From JBGSIC01 sp041751875 (GTDB lineage Bacteria > Bdellovibrionota > FAC87 > UBA2466 > JACKAF01): a DNA stretch of 64,000 nt. Within the stretch, counting starts at the first letter, position 1; the number at the start of each line of letters is the position of its first letter. This document shows positions 32,716 to 42,301 of this stretch, piece by piece. The stretch spans positions 186,001 to 250,000 of the forward strand of contig JBGSIC010000004.1 of the NCBI GenBank assembly GCA_041751875.1, read 5' to 3'. Under the pieces are notes generated by a model. That model did no database searches and was not told the DNA's origin. It saw only the letters and a program-made list of their open reading frames with translations. Both the position numbers and the translations under genes were made by a program.

Positions 32716-35700
32716 CCGCTTGTTCCGGCCAAGGTAGACGAAGGCACCGTAGGTTGACGTAGGCGATGGTAAATTTCTTGCGTCGCTTTCCAGGTTCTAT
32801 CCAAGAACTCTTGCGCACGGCGCTTTTCTTTTGCTGAAAGCTTCGACATATAGAGCGAAAGTTCCCTCGTCCAAGGTGCCGCTTGATCGGGGTTTTGGTA
32901 ACCTTTGATTTCAGCGTATTGCTTTTGTCCTTCCGCGAGAATTGCCGCATCAAAGTTACGGCTGAACCAGTCTCGCGTTTTAATTCCCACGCGCCCAACT
33001 AAGTTGCCCACGGCATCTAAGCCCGTCAGGGGCATGATGGTAATATCACCCACCCAAGGTTCTGACTTTCCCTCTAAGGCTTTCGAAACAGCGCGTATGC
33101 CATGGTTTCCAAAAGGCAGATAAGATTGGCGCGGGTAAACGTGATTTTCCCCAATTTGTGCGGAGGCGTGAGGTATGGAATCACCCTCTACAATAATATT
33201 TCTTCCCACGAGTCTGTCCGCAATATCCTCATCAAAATCTTTACCTAGTGTCCTGCCGGCTCCCATGGGATTAAACGCCAAAAATGCCATGTTCTGGGTG
33301 TGATCAATTCCTTTTGCTTCTAGTCGTTTAGCGGCATCGTGATGGAGCGCCTGAATAAGGCCTCCTCCTAAGCTATGCCCCGTTCCGAAAGCAAAGTGCC
33401 CTTCCTCGACGACTTGGACAAGGCGGTCCTCTAAGGACTTAAACTCTAGGCCTTCGCGCTGGGGGCGGCCCGCGCCCATGTCGGAAAGTACGTCAGCCGC
33501 GCTTTCGGTTCCCGCGATGGCAAACACAATCTCTTTTTTAGTGTTGGAAGAGATGCGGTGGTACTCGACTACCTTCAACCCTGTTTCAGGATCGGCAAAA
33601 GCTTCTTTCACCATGTATCCGGTGGGCGTTCCATTCTCAAATTCGATCTGTTTCGCTGCCAAGCGCCTTCCGTAAGTTTCTAAGGCATTTTTGGGGGCCA
33701 AGCCAACATAGTGTTTGAACTTTTCCCAAAGTGAGCGACTTGAGTGTACTTCTGGCAACCGATAAACGTTTTCCGCCATCTGCCGGGCCACGGGGATCAT
33801 CCGATCGAGGCGTTGCGTGGGGGTCAGATTCTCCAACTCATCCTGACGACTCTGTTCCACGTTTCCCAATTTGCGCATATCCGAATCTAAAATGCGTTCG
33901 CGAAGAGCGGGATCTTTATTGACTCGTTCCCGCACGTAATGGGCGACTTCCCCGTGTGCCGTTTTGGAAGCCGCACGGATCATGCGATCAGGTTCTTGGC
34001 CTCTCATACGTAGGACCGCATCGACTGCCGCCCGACGCACCGTCATCGTGGGATCGTTCACAAGACGATCTTCGATTAAGGGCAAAAGCTCTGGTTCCAT
34101 TCGTCCTGCTATCGCTCGCAGCGCCGCCTCTCGTACTTCGGAATGCCCATTTAAGAGAGCTGCTTCCACTTCCTCAAGCGGTCTATTTCGCAGCCGCCCA
34201 GCAGCTCGCATCTGGCCTTCAAAATCCTCCGGCCTCTGCGATCTGAATAAGTTGGCGCTACTTCTTAAGTTTGGCCACTGCGTCGGCTGGTACCCCTCTG
34301 ATTGGGAGAAGCGAGTAAGAACTTTTGCAGCTCGGGGATCTCGATTCATGTAGAGGACTTGGGAAGCCACACGGTTTACGACCCCAATTTCATCATGAAG
34401 GGCACGTTCCAGAATGCTAAAGACCTCTGGTTCCGAGCGGTCAACTAAAGAGCGCAGCGCCATGACTCGATAAGAAGGGTTCTTGTGGCGCGACATCTTG
34501 TCAATAAACTCCAAGCTTCGGTTTGCTAGAGCCTTTGCACCAGCGCGAGATTGGCGAACTTCATCGCTGAGTCCCTTTAACGCCGCTTTGAAATCATCGT
34601 CTGACAAATTGTAGGTGCGCTCTACCCAGCTCTCATCGTCTCGCGTAGCGTGTTCGGCCGCTTTTCCAATGCTGTATCCCGAAAGCTGTCCTCGCACCCC
34701 GCGTGCTTCAAGATCCGACATGGCAATACTTCGTATTTCGGAGTCCTGACCTTTTTGATTGGCCGTTCGGTTAAGTAGGTCAATCACCTCGAAGTGGGGC
34801 ATGGCTATTTCTTCACGGAGAAGTTTGAGGCCCTCTTTTTTATCAAAAGAGTTTTCGCTCTCTAGAAGCTCTTTCGCCTCGTTGATAGTTTCTCGCCGGG
34901 TAATCATTTCGGCCGGAGATTCCGGTCCGAGATATATCTCTAAGGCAGCAAGACGACGGACTTCCTCTTGAGATACCGTATCCGGACGGCGTGAAAGTCT
35001 ATCTTTGCCATGAAGAAGTTCGGCTCTGAGGTCGATTTTCGGTTCATTCTTATTCATCTGAAGCCGATGCACTTTGGCTCGGATGTCTGCGATATCTATT
35101 TCCGAGGCATCCAAAAGGGGCGTTCGTAACTCGAGCGAAAGTGTTTCAAACTGGGGGTCGCGCGCAAAAAGTTCCTTATTCGTCTTGGGGGGAACAAACA
35201 CTTGGAGAGCGGCTATCCTTTTGACCAGCCATAGGTTGCGTTGGATCTCTTTAGAAGTAGACGGAGTTCGTGACTCTACGAACTCCTGTTCAAGATTCGC
35301 TAGCTCCTCACGCACAGCGTTAGTCGGTTCACCATGTTTTTTCTTCAACGCCTCAGCCAATCTCTTTGCGTATTTCACACTGCCAGGTCCCATATTGGTG
35401 AGTCGCTTAAGGACTAAAGGAGAGACATTGGCGAATTCGGGGTTTGCCTTTTTGAGCTCGCTATCACGGGTAGCGGTAGGAATGTGGAGATTAATCGAAC
35501 TCTCACGATCGATTTCATAATCGTGCACTTCCTTCATCCTCTTATCTAGTGCAGCGGGGACGCGGTTTTGCCGGATGGGTTCATCCAAAAACTCAGGAGG
35601 ATACTCAGGCAAAACTTCTTTTCTGGTGGGACGAAAGCCCTCACCAACAAGAAGGTCATATAAGGGACCACATTTTGTATATGCGGTCGCAGTTGTGGCG

Positions 35701-35744
35701 TGCAAAAGCACGCCGACAAAGATGTAAATCCAGTTGCGGGACAT
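32712..35744 (-). CDS. Exported HEAT-repeat protein with class 3 lipase-like hydrolase domain
   Basis: About 1010 residues from the ATG at 35742-35744 (a GTG nine bases upstream is the alternative). Signal peptide (IYIFVGVLLHATTATA). Residues about 60-640 are helical; about 380-640 contain HEAT-like repeats (VMALRSLVDRSEPEVFSIL; VREAALRAIAGRMEPELL; VRRAAVDAVLRM). After a linker comes an alpha/beta-hydrolase domain with strand KEIVFAIAGTESAADVLSDM and nucleophile elbow GTGHSLGGGLIQAL (Ser about 791), as in lipase_3 enzymes. Other triad residues are not assigned. An exported (phospho)lipase with a scaffold-like region; target unknown. Confidence 0.8.
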   Translation of the reverse strand: MSRNWIYIFVGVLLHATTATAYTKCGPLYDLLVGEGFRPTRKEVLPEYPPEFLDEPIRQNRVPAALDKRMKEVHDYEIDRESSINLHIPTATRDSELKKANPEFANVSPLVLKRLTNMGPGSVKYAKRLAEALKKKHGEPTNAVREELANLEQEFVESRTPSTSKEIQRNLWLVKRIAALQVFVPPKTNKELFARDPQFETLSLELRTPLLDASEIDIADIRAKVHRLQMNKNEPKIDLRAELLHGKDRLSRRPDTVSQEEVRRLAALEIYLGPESPAEMITRRETINEAKELLESENSFDKKEGLKLLREEIAMPHFEVIDLLNRTANQKGQDSEIRSIAMSDLEARGVRGQLSGYSIGKAAEHATRDDESWVERTYNLSDDDFKAALKGLSDEVRQSRAGAKALANRSLEFIDKMSRHKNPSYRVMALRSLVDRSEPEVFSILERALHDEIGVVNRVASQVLYMNRDPRAAKVLTRFSQSEGYQPTQWPNLRSSANLFRSQRPEDFEGQMRAAGRLRNRPLEEVEAALLNGHSEVREAALRAIAGRMEPELLPLIEDRLVNDPTMTVRRAAVDAVLRMRGQEPDRMIRAASKTAHGEVAHYVRERVNKDPALRERILDSDMRKLGNVEQSRQDELENLTPTQRLDRMIPVARQMAENVYRLPEVHSSRSLWEKFKHYVGLAPKNALETYGRRLAAKQIEFENGTPTGYMVKEAFADPETGLKVVEYHRISSNTKKEIVFAIAGTESAADVLSDMGAGRPQREGLEFKSLEDRLVQVVEEGHFAFGTGHSLGGGLIQALHHDAAKRLEAKGIDHTQNMAFLAFNPMGAGRTLGKDFDEDIADRLVGRNIIVEGDSIPHASAQIGENHVYPRQSYLPFGNHGIRAVSKALEGKSEPWVGDITIMPLTGLDAVGNLVGRVGIKTRDWFSRNFDAAILAEGQKQYAEIKGYQNPDQAAPWTRELSLYMSKLSAKEKRRAQEFLDRTWKATQEIYHRLRQPTVPSSTLAGTSG

Positions 35745-35753
35745 GGGCTTCAC

Positions 35754-36083
35754 AATCCGTTCGGTAACAAGTTGGTGAGTTAGATTGCAAAGGGCGTGCT
35801 CAGTTTAAGGAAACTAAACTCGTCGGTAACTGCATGAAAAGGCATGGGGAAAAAAAGCGTGGCTGTTCGTCTATCGTCGGAAAAATTACACGTGTTGAAC
35901 GGCTGACGACGACACAATCTTAAACGCAGGCGGATCAAGCACTTGCAGCGCCTACATTTTGCCTAACGTGTATGCCTGTTGTTTTCACACATTGTGAAAA
36001 TTGTGGTTTCTTTCCGAAGGGTTAAAAAGCCGTTGCAATGCGCGCTTTCCGGCCGCCGCACGGTTTAAACCCCAGACCAGGCC
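35754..36083. other. 330-bp intergenic region with a TTTTCACA inverted repeat
   Basis: No credible gene is seen. A perfect 8-bp inverted repeat with a 3-base centre, TTTTCACA-CAT-TGTGAAAA, spans 35982-36000 and is operator-like or a weak hairpin. It lies about 240 bp from the start of the HEAT/lipase gene and downstream of the barrel gene at 36084. Confidence 0.5.
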
Positions 36084-36704
36084 TTATTCCCCAAAAGAGG
36101 AAAAGGGAAACGAGACCCCAAGAGCTATCTCATTGAAACTATTAACAATTCCAAGGCCCACTTCCGCCCAGAGGCGTAAGCCATTGAAAGAATTAATGGT
36201 CACCAGACTCCCCATCGACATCCGCATGGAGAAGATGTTGGGAACCGTTCCGAAGCTAAACGCGGGGCTAATTTGCGCGCTTAAGTAGGGAGTTAATCCG
36301 CCCCAGTTAGTTGCAAGATGCTTGCTCACAACGGGCGAGATGCGAAAGAGAAAGTAATCTTCCGAAGCGACTTGATTGAAAAACAATCCGCCCAAGAGTC
36401 CCACCGCGGGTTGCGATCCCATGTCGGGAAGCATGTACCACATGGCGTATCCGCCAAAGTTAAAGCCGAGTTCGCCCGCGCCAAACGCCGCACCCGCTCC
36501 AATGTCTTCGGTGGCTTGATAACGGAGTTCGGTATTGAGGTACATGCCGCCGTCTGCGAAAACAACCGCCGGGCTCATCACAATTTCAAAACTACGCGGT
36601 ACCAATCCTTCCGCGTCACGAATATTTCCGCCCGGAATATCAGAAGCCAACCCTTGTGAAAGACTCACCAAGCAACCCACTGCGAGAAAGAATTTTCGAA
36701 TCAT
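36084..36704 (-). CDS. Small outer-membrane beta-barrel protein, unknown
   Basis: 206 residues from the ATG at 36702-36704, with GAGGTG seven bases upstream; a longer frame upstream lacks support. Signal peptide (KFFLAVGCLVSLSQGLAS), then Gly/aromatic-rich strands (YQATEDIGAGAAFGAGELGF; WAEVGLGIVNSFNEIALGV) and a C-terminal SFPFSSFGE. No family recognised. Divergent from the nucleotide-sugar dehydratase gene. Confidence 0.68.
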   Translation of the reverse strand: MIRKFFLAVGCLVSLSQGLASDIPGGNIRDAEGLVPRSFEIVMSPAVVFADGGMYLNTELRYQATEDIGAGAAFGAGELGFNFGGYAMWYMLPDMGSQPAVGLLGGLFFNQVASEDYFLFRISPVVSKHLATNWGGLTPYLSAQISPAFSFGTVPNIFSMRMSMGSLVTINSFNGLRLWAEVGLGIVNSFNEIALGVSFPFSSFGE

Positions 36705-36914
36705 AGTGCACCTCATAAAATTTGAATCGTAGAATAACCATTCTGTTGGCATTTGAAAATGACAGATCGCAAAGTTGTCACGCAACTCATGTGGCGTCGC
36801 GTCAGAATTTCGTCCTGTTCAAATAATCCGTACGTTCCTTTGACGACGTATGAAACTGTTGCTAACCTTTTTCAGTTGGAATTTGGGGCCAACGATCTTT
36901 TCACTCTAAAAATT

Positions 36915-38864
36915 ATGGGTTGGGGCAAAAAGTTTACTTCTATCCGAAGTACCATGGGGATCTCCCGTGTACCTACTCGGTATATTGCAACTGATCTAGC
37001 ACTCGTCGTCTCTTCATTTTATTTGGCCTTATATCTTCGGTTGGGAGGTGAGGGCTTTCCGCCCGCCACGCCCGCGTTCTTTGTACTTGCTTCCACCATC
37101 GCGGCCATCACGATGGCGGTTTTCGTAGCTTCGGGCATTTATCAGATCATCTGGCGTTATTTTTCCGTGCGCGACCTAACCCAACTCGGCCGCGCGCAGG
37201 CGGTCGCCACGTTCTTCTCTATTGGTGTTACGTATTTTATGAATACGCTGCACATCCCGCGCGGCGCCTTCGTTATCAACGCCATCATTCTCTTTCTATC
37301 CATGAGTTCGGTCCGGCTAATACGTCGTATGATTCACGAGTACCCATCCAGCAGAGAAGTAAGGCAAAAAGGGCGTCGCACTCTTATATATGGAGCCGGT
37401 TCAAACGGCCGGATGCTTCTTAACCGTTTTTCCACCGATAGAGACGTCAACCGCCACGTCGTGGGCTTTCTGGATGATGACTACCACAAGCTGGAAGGCA
37501 TCGTCGGTGGCGTGAAAGTCTTGGGAACCGGGCGCGAGCTTGCTAGGATTCTCAAAGAAACCCAAGCCCAGAGCCTTTTCGTAGCCATCGCCCAACCGCC
37601 AGGTGCTCTTCTGCGGCAGATCATGCAAACCTGCCATGCCGCAAAAGTGCGGGTGCGGCTGCTTGAACCAATCACATCTACTTCCCGTACGTCCACGGAA
37701 CTACTACGAGACATTGAACTCGCCGACTTACTACGTCGCGAAAGACGTAATTTAGATCTAGCACCGCTCCGCCGGCTTATTCAGGGACGCCGCGTCCTCG
37801 TAACCGGAGCCGGTGGTTCCATTGGAAGTGAGCTCGCCAAGCAAATTCATCGGTTTGCTCCGGAGAAGATCATTTTGGTAGACCATTCAGAATTCAATCT
37901 TTTCGAAATAGACCGCGCTTTGCGCCTTTATCCAGAACATTCCTCACCAACCATTCCCTGCCTCGTGGACATTAAGGATCGAAAAGCGCTTCAGCACCTT
38001 TTTCGTACACACGAGCCTGAATTGGTTTTTCATGCGGCCGCTTACAAACATGTCCATCTAGCGGAATCAAGTCCCTACTCAACTCTGCTGAACAACGTTT
38101 TGGGAACGAGAAACTTACTTCAGCTTTCCGAACATAGCCCTTCAGTCGAATCTTTCGTCCTGATTTCCACGGATAAAGCGGTTTCTCCTGCGGGGGTTAT
38201 GGGCGCGTCCAAACGAGTTTGTGAGCTTCTCACCACCCACGCGGGTTTTCGCTCCCAAAAACGTTTCGTTTCGGTGCGCTTCGGAAACGTACTAGGAAGC
38301 AGTGGGAGCCTAGTTCCGCTACTTCAAAAGCAAATTCAAAATGGAGAACCGGTGACCATCACGGATCCCGGAGCAAAAAGGTATTTCATGTTGATTCCCG
38401 AGGCCGTTTCGTTGGTGCTCAGAGCTAGCTCGATTGCCGCCAACGGCGACATCATGGTTCTCAAGATGGGAGAGCCTGTCAGAATTGTGGATTTAGCGCG
38501 GAGCTTGATAGCGCTCATGGGAAAGAGCGAAGAGCAGATCTCAATTCTGTTTACTGGCTTACGTCCTGGCGAGAAGCTTTGCGAGGAACTCTATCTAAGC
38601 GGCGATGAGCTGAGCACAGAAGACCCAGATATTATGGTTTTACCGCGTGGCGATGCCGCCTTCGTGGGCGCTTTCACCTCCGCTGATAGGCTAGAGGAAA
38701 AAGTCGAAAAACTTATCTCCGCGGCAATTGATAACACACCCGACACCTTCACCCATCTGGAGTCGCTAATCGGGAACCAACTCAACAACCGCCCAGAGAA
38801 TTTTCCGCCACCGTGGGCCATCTCTCGGCCCACCGAAAAGAGTGCCGAACGTCTTACTCACTAA
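36915..38864 (+). CDS. Membrane UDP-sugar 4,6-dehydratase (CapD/WbpM/PglF family)
   Basis: About 650 residues from Met at 36915; the frame stays open upstream to 36753, but those 54 residues do not resemble the family. N-terminal four-TM region (ATDLALVVSSFYLALYLRLG...), a first Rossmann module (YGAGSNGRMLLNRF), then the catalytic SDR module with VTGAGGSIGSELAKQI and LISTDKAVSPAGVMGASKR. Met replaces the usual Tyr (M-G-A-S-K), the hallmark of WbpM/PglF dehydratases. Product would be UDP-4-keto-6-deoxy-GlcNAc, the substrate for the DegT-type aminotransferase at 44907. First gene of the plus-strand arm of the polysaccharide locus. Confidence 0.92.
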   Translation: MGWGKKFTSIRSTMGISRVPTRYIATDLALVVSSFYLALYLRLGGEGFPPATPAFFVLASTIAAITMAVFVASGIYQIIWRYFSVRDLTQLGRAQAVATFFSIGVTYFMNTLHIPRGAFVINAIILFLSMSSVRLIRRMIHEYPSSREVRQKGRRTLIYGAGSNGRMLLNRFSTDRDVNRHVVGFLDDDYHKLEGIVGGVKVLGTGRELARILKETQAQSLFVAIAQPPGALLRQIMQTCHAAKVRVRLLEPITSTSRTSTELLRDIELADLLRRERRNLDLAPLRRLIQGRRVLVTGAGGSIGSELAKQIHRFAPEKIILVDHSEFNLFEIDRALRLYPEHSSPTIPCLVDIKDRKALQHLFRTHEPELVFHAAAYKHVHLAESSPYSTLLNNVLGTRNLLQLSEHSPSVESFVLISTDKAVSPAGVMGASKRVCELLTTHAGFRSQKRFVSVRFGNVLGSSGSLVPLLQKQIQNGEPVTITDPGAKRYFMLIPEAVSLVLRASSIAANGDIMVLKMGEPVRIVDLARSLIALMGKSEEQISILFTGLRPGEKLCEELYLSGDELSTEDPDIMVLPRGDAAFVGAFTSADRLEEKVEKLISAAIDNTPDTFTHLESLIGNQLNNRPENFPPPWAISRPTEKSAERLTH

Positions 38865-38959
38865 GATGAGTCGCTGCGTCAGGCCCCGTTTACTTGTAGG
38901 GGCCTATCACAGGGACTATACTTCGTTGAAGCTAAAGACGGCGCATCCTCGGTAAAGCA

Positions 38960-40237
38960 ATGGTTATTCGCAATAGTATTGTTACGTTGTTTTTTCGGAT
39001 CGTGGGTGTTGGACTTGGGTACGCCAGCCACTTACTGCTCGCTAATCAAATGAGCACGAATGCTTATGGAACATTCATGTACGTTTTCGCGTGGCTGAGT
39101 ATCTTACTCCTGGTCTCTCAACTCGGAACAGAAAATGGCTTGGTCCCTAGCATTGTACGCTGCCTGGATAAAAAGAATCCACGTCGAGCTAACTCATACT
39201 TGGTCACTTCTCTTTTTGTTTGCGCAGGTGCTGCGCTCATTTGCGGCGCTCTTTTGGGACTGGGGCTCAAGATGTTTTACGAGGGCTCAGCTTTCCTGTG
39301 GGTTACCTTGGCCGTTTTGTTACCCCTCATGTCAGTGAATACTTCCTTTTTGGCTGTCTTTAAGTCTCTTAACGAAATTGTCATTTCCCGAGGCGTCTCC
39401 GAAGTACTAGAGCCTGTAACCTTTATCCTCCTCATATTAGGGATGGTTTTCTTCAAAGTTCCGCTTTCCCCTGCGCTGGCATATGGCCTCAAATTGGTGG
39501 CGGGGCTACTGTTGACCGCCACCTTTGCTTACCTATTGAAAAAAAGATGGCCGTTCCGTTTCCAGCGGTGGCCGGGTTTGTACACTAGTGGCAACCTGCT
39601 CAGTACTTCCTTTCCCCTTCTTGCTCTTTCTGTAGGTCACGTCGCCTTGGGACAGGCTGACTCAATCATGATTGGGATCATGCGTTCCCCGAGCGACGTT
39701 GCCCTTTACGCGGTTGCGGCAAAACTAGCTTCAGTCGTGGGGCTCATCTTGTACTCCGTCAATATCGCCGGAGCAGCCACTATTTCCAGCCTTTACTACT
39801 CTGGTAATAGAGAGGTCCTTTCCAAAACCGTTCAACGCCTCTCGCTGTTTCTACTAGCCAGCGTCGCCGGTATCTCTATGACTCTACTTTTCAGCGGACA
39901 CATCCTTTTGGGTCTCTTCGGCGCTGAATATGTCCATGCTTATCCTGCGTTCGTTATTTTGTTGGGCTCCTACTCTCTTGCTGCCTTGTTTGGACCGCTC
40001 CACTTGCTTCTTTCGATGACTGGACATCAAAAGGACGCGGCTCTTTCGATGCTCGCCGCCTTGGCACTAAACGTGATCTTAAATTTGTTCTGGATTCCCT
40101 CGCGGGGAATAGAAGGGGCCGCCCTTGCATCCCTGATTGCCGCGATGGCTTGGAACGCCAATATGCTTTGGATTGCGTTCTCGAAGTTAAAAATTAACCC
40201 CACCTGGTTTGGGATCTTAACTTCGCGGACGGCGTAG
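38960..40237 (+). CDS. Polysaccharide flippase, Wzx-like (MOP superfamily)
   Basis: 425 residues, about twelve TM helices from end to end (IVTLFFRIVGVGLGYASHLLLA; VTLAVLLPLMSVNTSFLAVF; VILLGSYSLAALFGPLHLLLS). N-terminal motif and spacing fit polysaccharide_synt proteins that flip undecaprenyl-PP-linked repeat units across the inner membrane. 95 bp after the dehydratase gene and 11 bp before the C5-epimerase gene, which supports a repeat-unit flippase. Confidence 0.88.
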   Translation: MVIRNSIVTLFFRIVGVGLGYASHLLLANQMSTNAYGTFMYVFAWLSILLLVSQLGTENGLVPSIVRCLDKKNPRRANSYLVTSLFVCAGAALICGALLGLGLKMFYEGSAFLWVTLAVLLPLMSVNTSFLAVFKSLNEIVISRGVSEVLEPVTFILLILGMVFFKVPLSPALAYGLKLVAGLLLTATFAYLLKKRWPFRFQRWPGLYTSGNLLSTSFPLLALSVGHVALGQADSIMIGIMRSPSDVALYAVAAKLASVVGLILYSVNIAGAATISSLYYSGNREVLSKTVQRLSLFLLASVAGISMTLLFSGHILLGLFGAEYVHAYPAFVILLGSYSLAALFGPLHLLLSMTGHQKDAALSMLAALALNVILNLFWIPSRGIEGAALASLIAAMAWNANMLWIAFSKLKINPTWFGILTSRTA

Positions 40238-40248
40238 GAGGAAGTTAG

Positions 40249-41226
40249 TTGCTTAGGCTACAAATTCTCTGGTCCAGCACGAAAAACTTCAGCAAGGGAT
40301 TGTTGGGCAAAGACTACTTTCACCAACAACAAAGCCTGGGTCGTTATTTTATCGACGGAAAATCCTACTACAATGACATGCGTGGCAAGGCGAACTGGAA
40401 AGGTGATGTCGTCTCTGGGGTTCCTTCTATCCGAGTTTCCGGACAGGGCAATCCAATCCCCTTTCCTATTACCATCTTGCAATACGGTTTGGGATGCTTC
40501 GATAAGTATCAACAAACTCAAGAGCCTCATTTCTGTGTGGAAGTTGGCAAAGTGCTCACCTGGATTGAAACAAATCTCAATCCTCGAGGATACCTGCGGA
40601 ATTTCTTTGAGTTCATGGAGCCTGGCGAGAATCATCTGTCCGATAATAGTGCGATGGCTCAGGGCGAGGCATTATCCCTCATTTGTCGAGCATACCAAAA
40701 TGGTATTGGTCCCTTGTCCCTTAGCTCGCTAAATTCCTTAGCGCGAAGAATTGCCGATAACATGCTCGAGCCTGTCACTGACGAGGGCACTGCTCTTTAC
40801 CTTGGTGAGAAAGCCTTTCTTTGCGAAGTCTGCCGACCCGATAACTACGTCGTGCTCAACGGCTGGATCTTTGCGCTTTTCGGTTTGTACGATTTTCTCC
40901 AGGTTTTTGGAGAGGACCGCCACCAGAAATTCTTCGATGCTTCAGTAAGGACTCTTGATTTCCATCTCCGTGATTACATACGTCCGGACGGTTGGACGAT
41001 TTACGACAATAAAGGACGCCTTTGCTCGCCTTATTATCATGCTCTGCATGTGTCTTTGTTGGATGCCGTTCAACGCCTAGGCTGGTTGAGGCACAGTGTA
41101 ACCTTCAATCAGGACGTCGCAAGAATCACTAAGGCCAATTCCAAGTTCAACAAAACACGTTACACTTTCGCCAAAGCGGCCGAAAAGCTGTTGAAAGACG
41201 GCACCCGCTATCTGGTGGTGGAATAG
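40249..41226 (+). CDS. D-glucuronyl C5-epimerase family protein
   Basis: 325 residues, no signal peptide. Family blocks: NSAMAQGEALSLICRAY, VLNGWIFALFGLYDFL and PDGWTIYDNKGRLCSPYYHA with LHVSLLDA, matching the C-terminal domain of glucuronyl C5-epimerases that convert D-GlcA to L-IdoA in glycosaminoglycan-type chains. Starts at TTG with a strong AGGAGG seven bases upstream, overlapping the end of the flippase stop region. The enzyme would modify uronic acids of the polymer made here; a cytosolic place suggests action on precursors or lipid-linked units. Last gene before the convergent E1beta gene (7 bp). Confidence 0.83.
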   Translation: MLRLQILWSSTKNFSKGLLGKDYFHQQQSLGRYFIDGKSYYNDMRGKANWKGDVVSGVPSIRVSGQGNPIPFPITILQYGLGCFDKYQQTQEPHFCVEVGKVLTWIETNLNPRGYLRNFFEFMEPGENHLSDNSAMAQGEALSLICRAYQNGIGPLSLSSLNSLARRIADNMLEPVTDEGTALYLGEKAFLCEVCRPDNYVVLNGWIFALFGLYDFLQVFGEDRHQKFFDASVRTLDFHLRDYIRPDGWTIYDNKGRLCSPYYHALHVSLLDAVQRLGWLRHSVTFNQDVARITKANSKFNKTRYTFAKAAEKLLKDGTRYLVVE

Positions 41227-41233
41227 TGTCGAA

Positions 41234-42286
41234 CTAGTTTGAGATCACACTAGTGGTATCGAAGTTCACTTCTCTGCCTGACAGCAAAGTCGGTTCCAAG
41301 AGTTCGGGATCCATTAATTGTGCTACGGCCCGAACTACCTTGCTTGTAGTCGGATAATAGTGCTCTTCGCAGACGCGACTTGAAGGCGCGGACACGTTAG
41401 GAAGGGTAATTCGCTGAGGCTTGGCTTTCCAAGCGCCAAGGGGCAACCTTTCACTGGCTAATGCAACAATTTCTGACGCCATTCCACAGTTGGCCCAACT
41501 GCCGTCAACAACGAGCAATCGGCCGGTCTTGGCAACTGACTCCGCAATCGAAGTTGGATCAATTGGATTCAAAACGCGTAAATCGATCACCTCCGCCCGA
41601 ACTCCTTGCTGTTCCAGCAGGGACAAACTATCCAATAAAAGACCCGTGGTCCAACCACACCCAACGAGTGTAATGTCTTCCCCCTCAGACAAACGCTGGG
41701 GTCGCTGACGGGCCAAATTTATAGCAGTAGGCTCCGAAACAACACTTGTTCGGTCATAGCACCACCTGTCATCTATATATAGGACAGGATCGTTCGAAAG
41801 AACGGCTCCAATTAGGAGGTCCCGGGCATCGGCTGCGGTGGAGGGCATCACGACACGCAAGCCCGGAATGTGCGCAAACCAGGAATGCAGCGCCTGTGAA
41901 TGCTGAGCTCCCTGCTCTCCCCCACGGTTAATAATTCCCCGCACCGTTAAAGCCGGATGAGCTTGTCCGCCTAACATCAAGGACCACTTCGCTGCTTGGT
42001 TCACCATGGAATTTACAGCAAGAAGCATAAAATCCATCCGAGGATGTACGACAAGCGCTCGGTACCCACACAGAGAAGCGCCCGTAGCAATGGCGGTGGT
42101 TCCATCTTCCGAAACCGGCGTATCCATCACGCGGTCACGTCCGTAAACAACATCCAGATCTTTCATTGTAGCGCCCACATACCAAGGGCTCCACAAACCT
42201 TGTCCTATGACAAAGACTTCCGGGTAGTTCTTTAAGAGAAAGTGGTGAGCTTCCAGAATACCTTCACTGTAACGAATTTGTCTCAT
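41234..42286 (-). CDS. 2-oxoacid dehydrogenase E1 beta-like / transketolase-type subunit
   Basis: 350 residues. Transketolase pyrimidine-binding domain (GTTAIATGASLCGYRALVVH; MVNQAAKWSLMLGGQAHP) and C-terminal domain (LVGCGWTTGLLLDSLSLL; GRLLVVDGSWANCGMASEI), as in E1beta of pyruvate/acetoin dehydrogenases. Pairs with E1alpha 15 bp upstream to make a ThDP enzyme. No E2 or E3 is present in the window and the pair sits in a polysaccharide operon, so a dedicated acyl- or keto-transfer step is more likely than central metabolism (inference). Confidence 0.88.
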   Translation of the reverse strand: MRQIRYSEGILEAHHFLLKNYPEVFVIGQGLWSPWYVGATMKDLDVVYGRDRVMDTPVSEDGTTAIATGASLCGYRALVVHPRMDFMLLAVNSMVNQAAKWSLMLGGQAHPALTVRGIINRGGEQGAQHSQALHSWFAHIPGLRVVMPSTAADARDLLIGAVLSNDPVLYIDDRWCYDRTSVVSEPTAINLARQRPQRLSEGEDITLVGCGWTTGLLLDSLSLLEQQGVRAEVIDLRVLNPIDPTSIAESVAKTGRLLVVDGSWANCGMASEIVALASERLPLGAWKAKPQRITLPNVSAPSSRVCEEHYYPTTSKVVRAVAQLMDPELLEPTLLSGREVNFDTTSVISN

Positions 42287-42301
42287 GTTAAGCCCGCTTC
42301 T

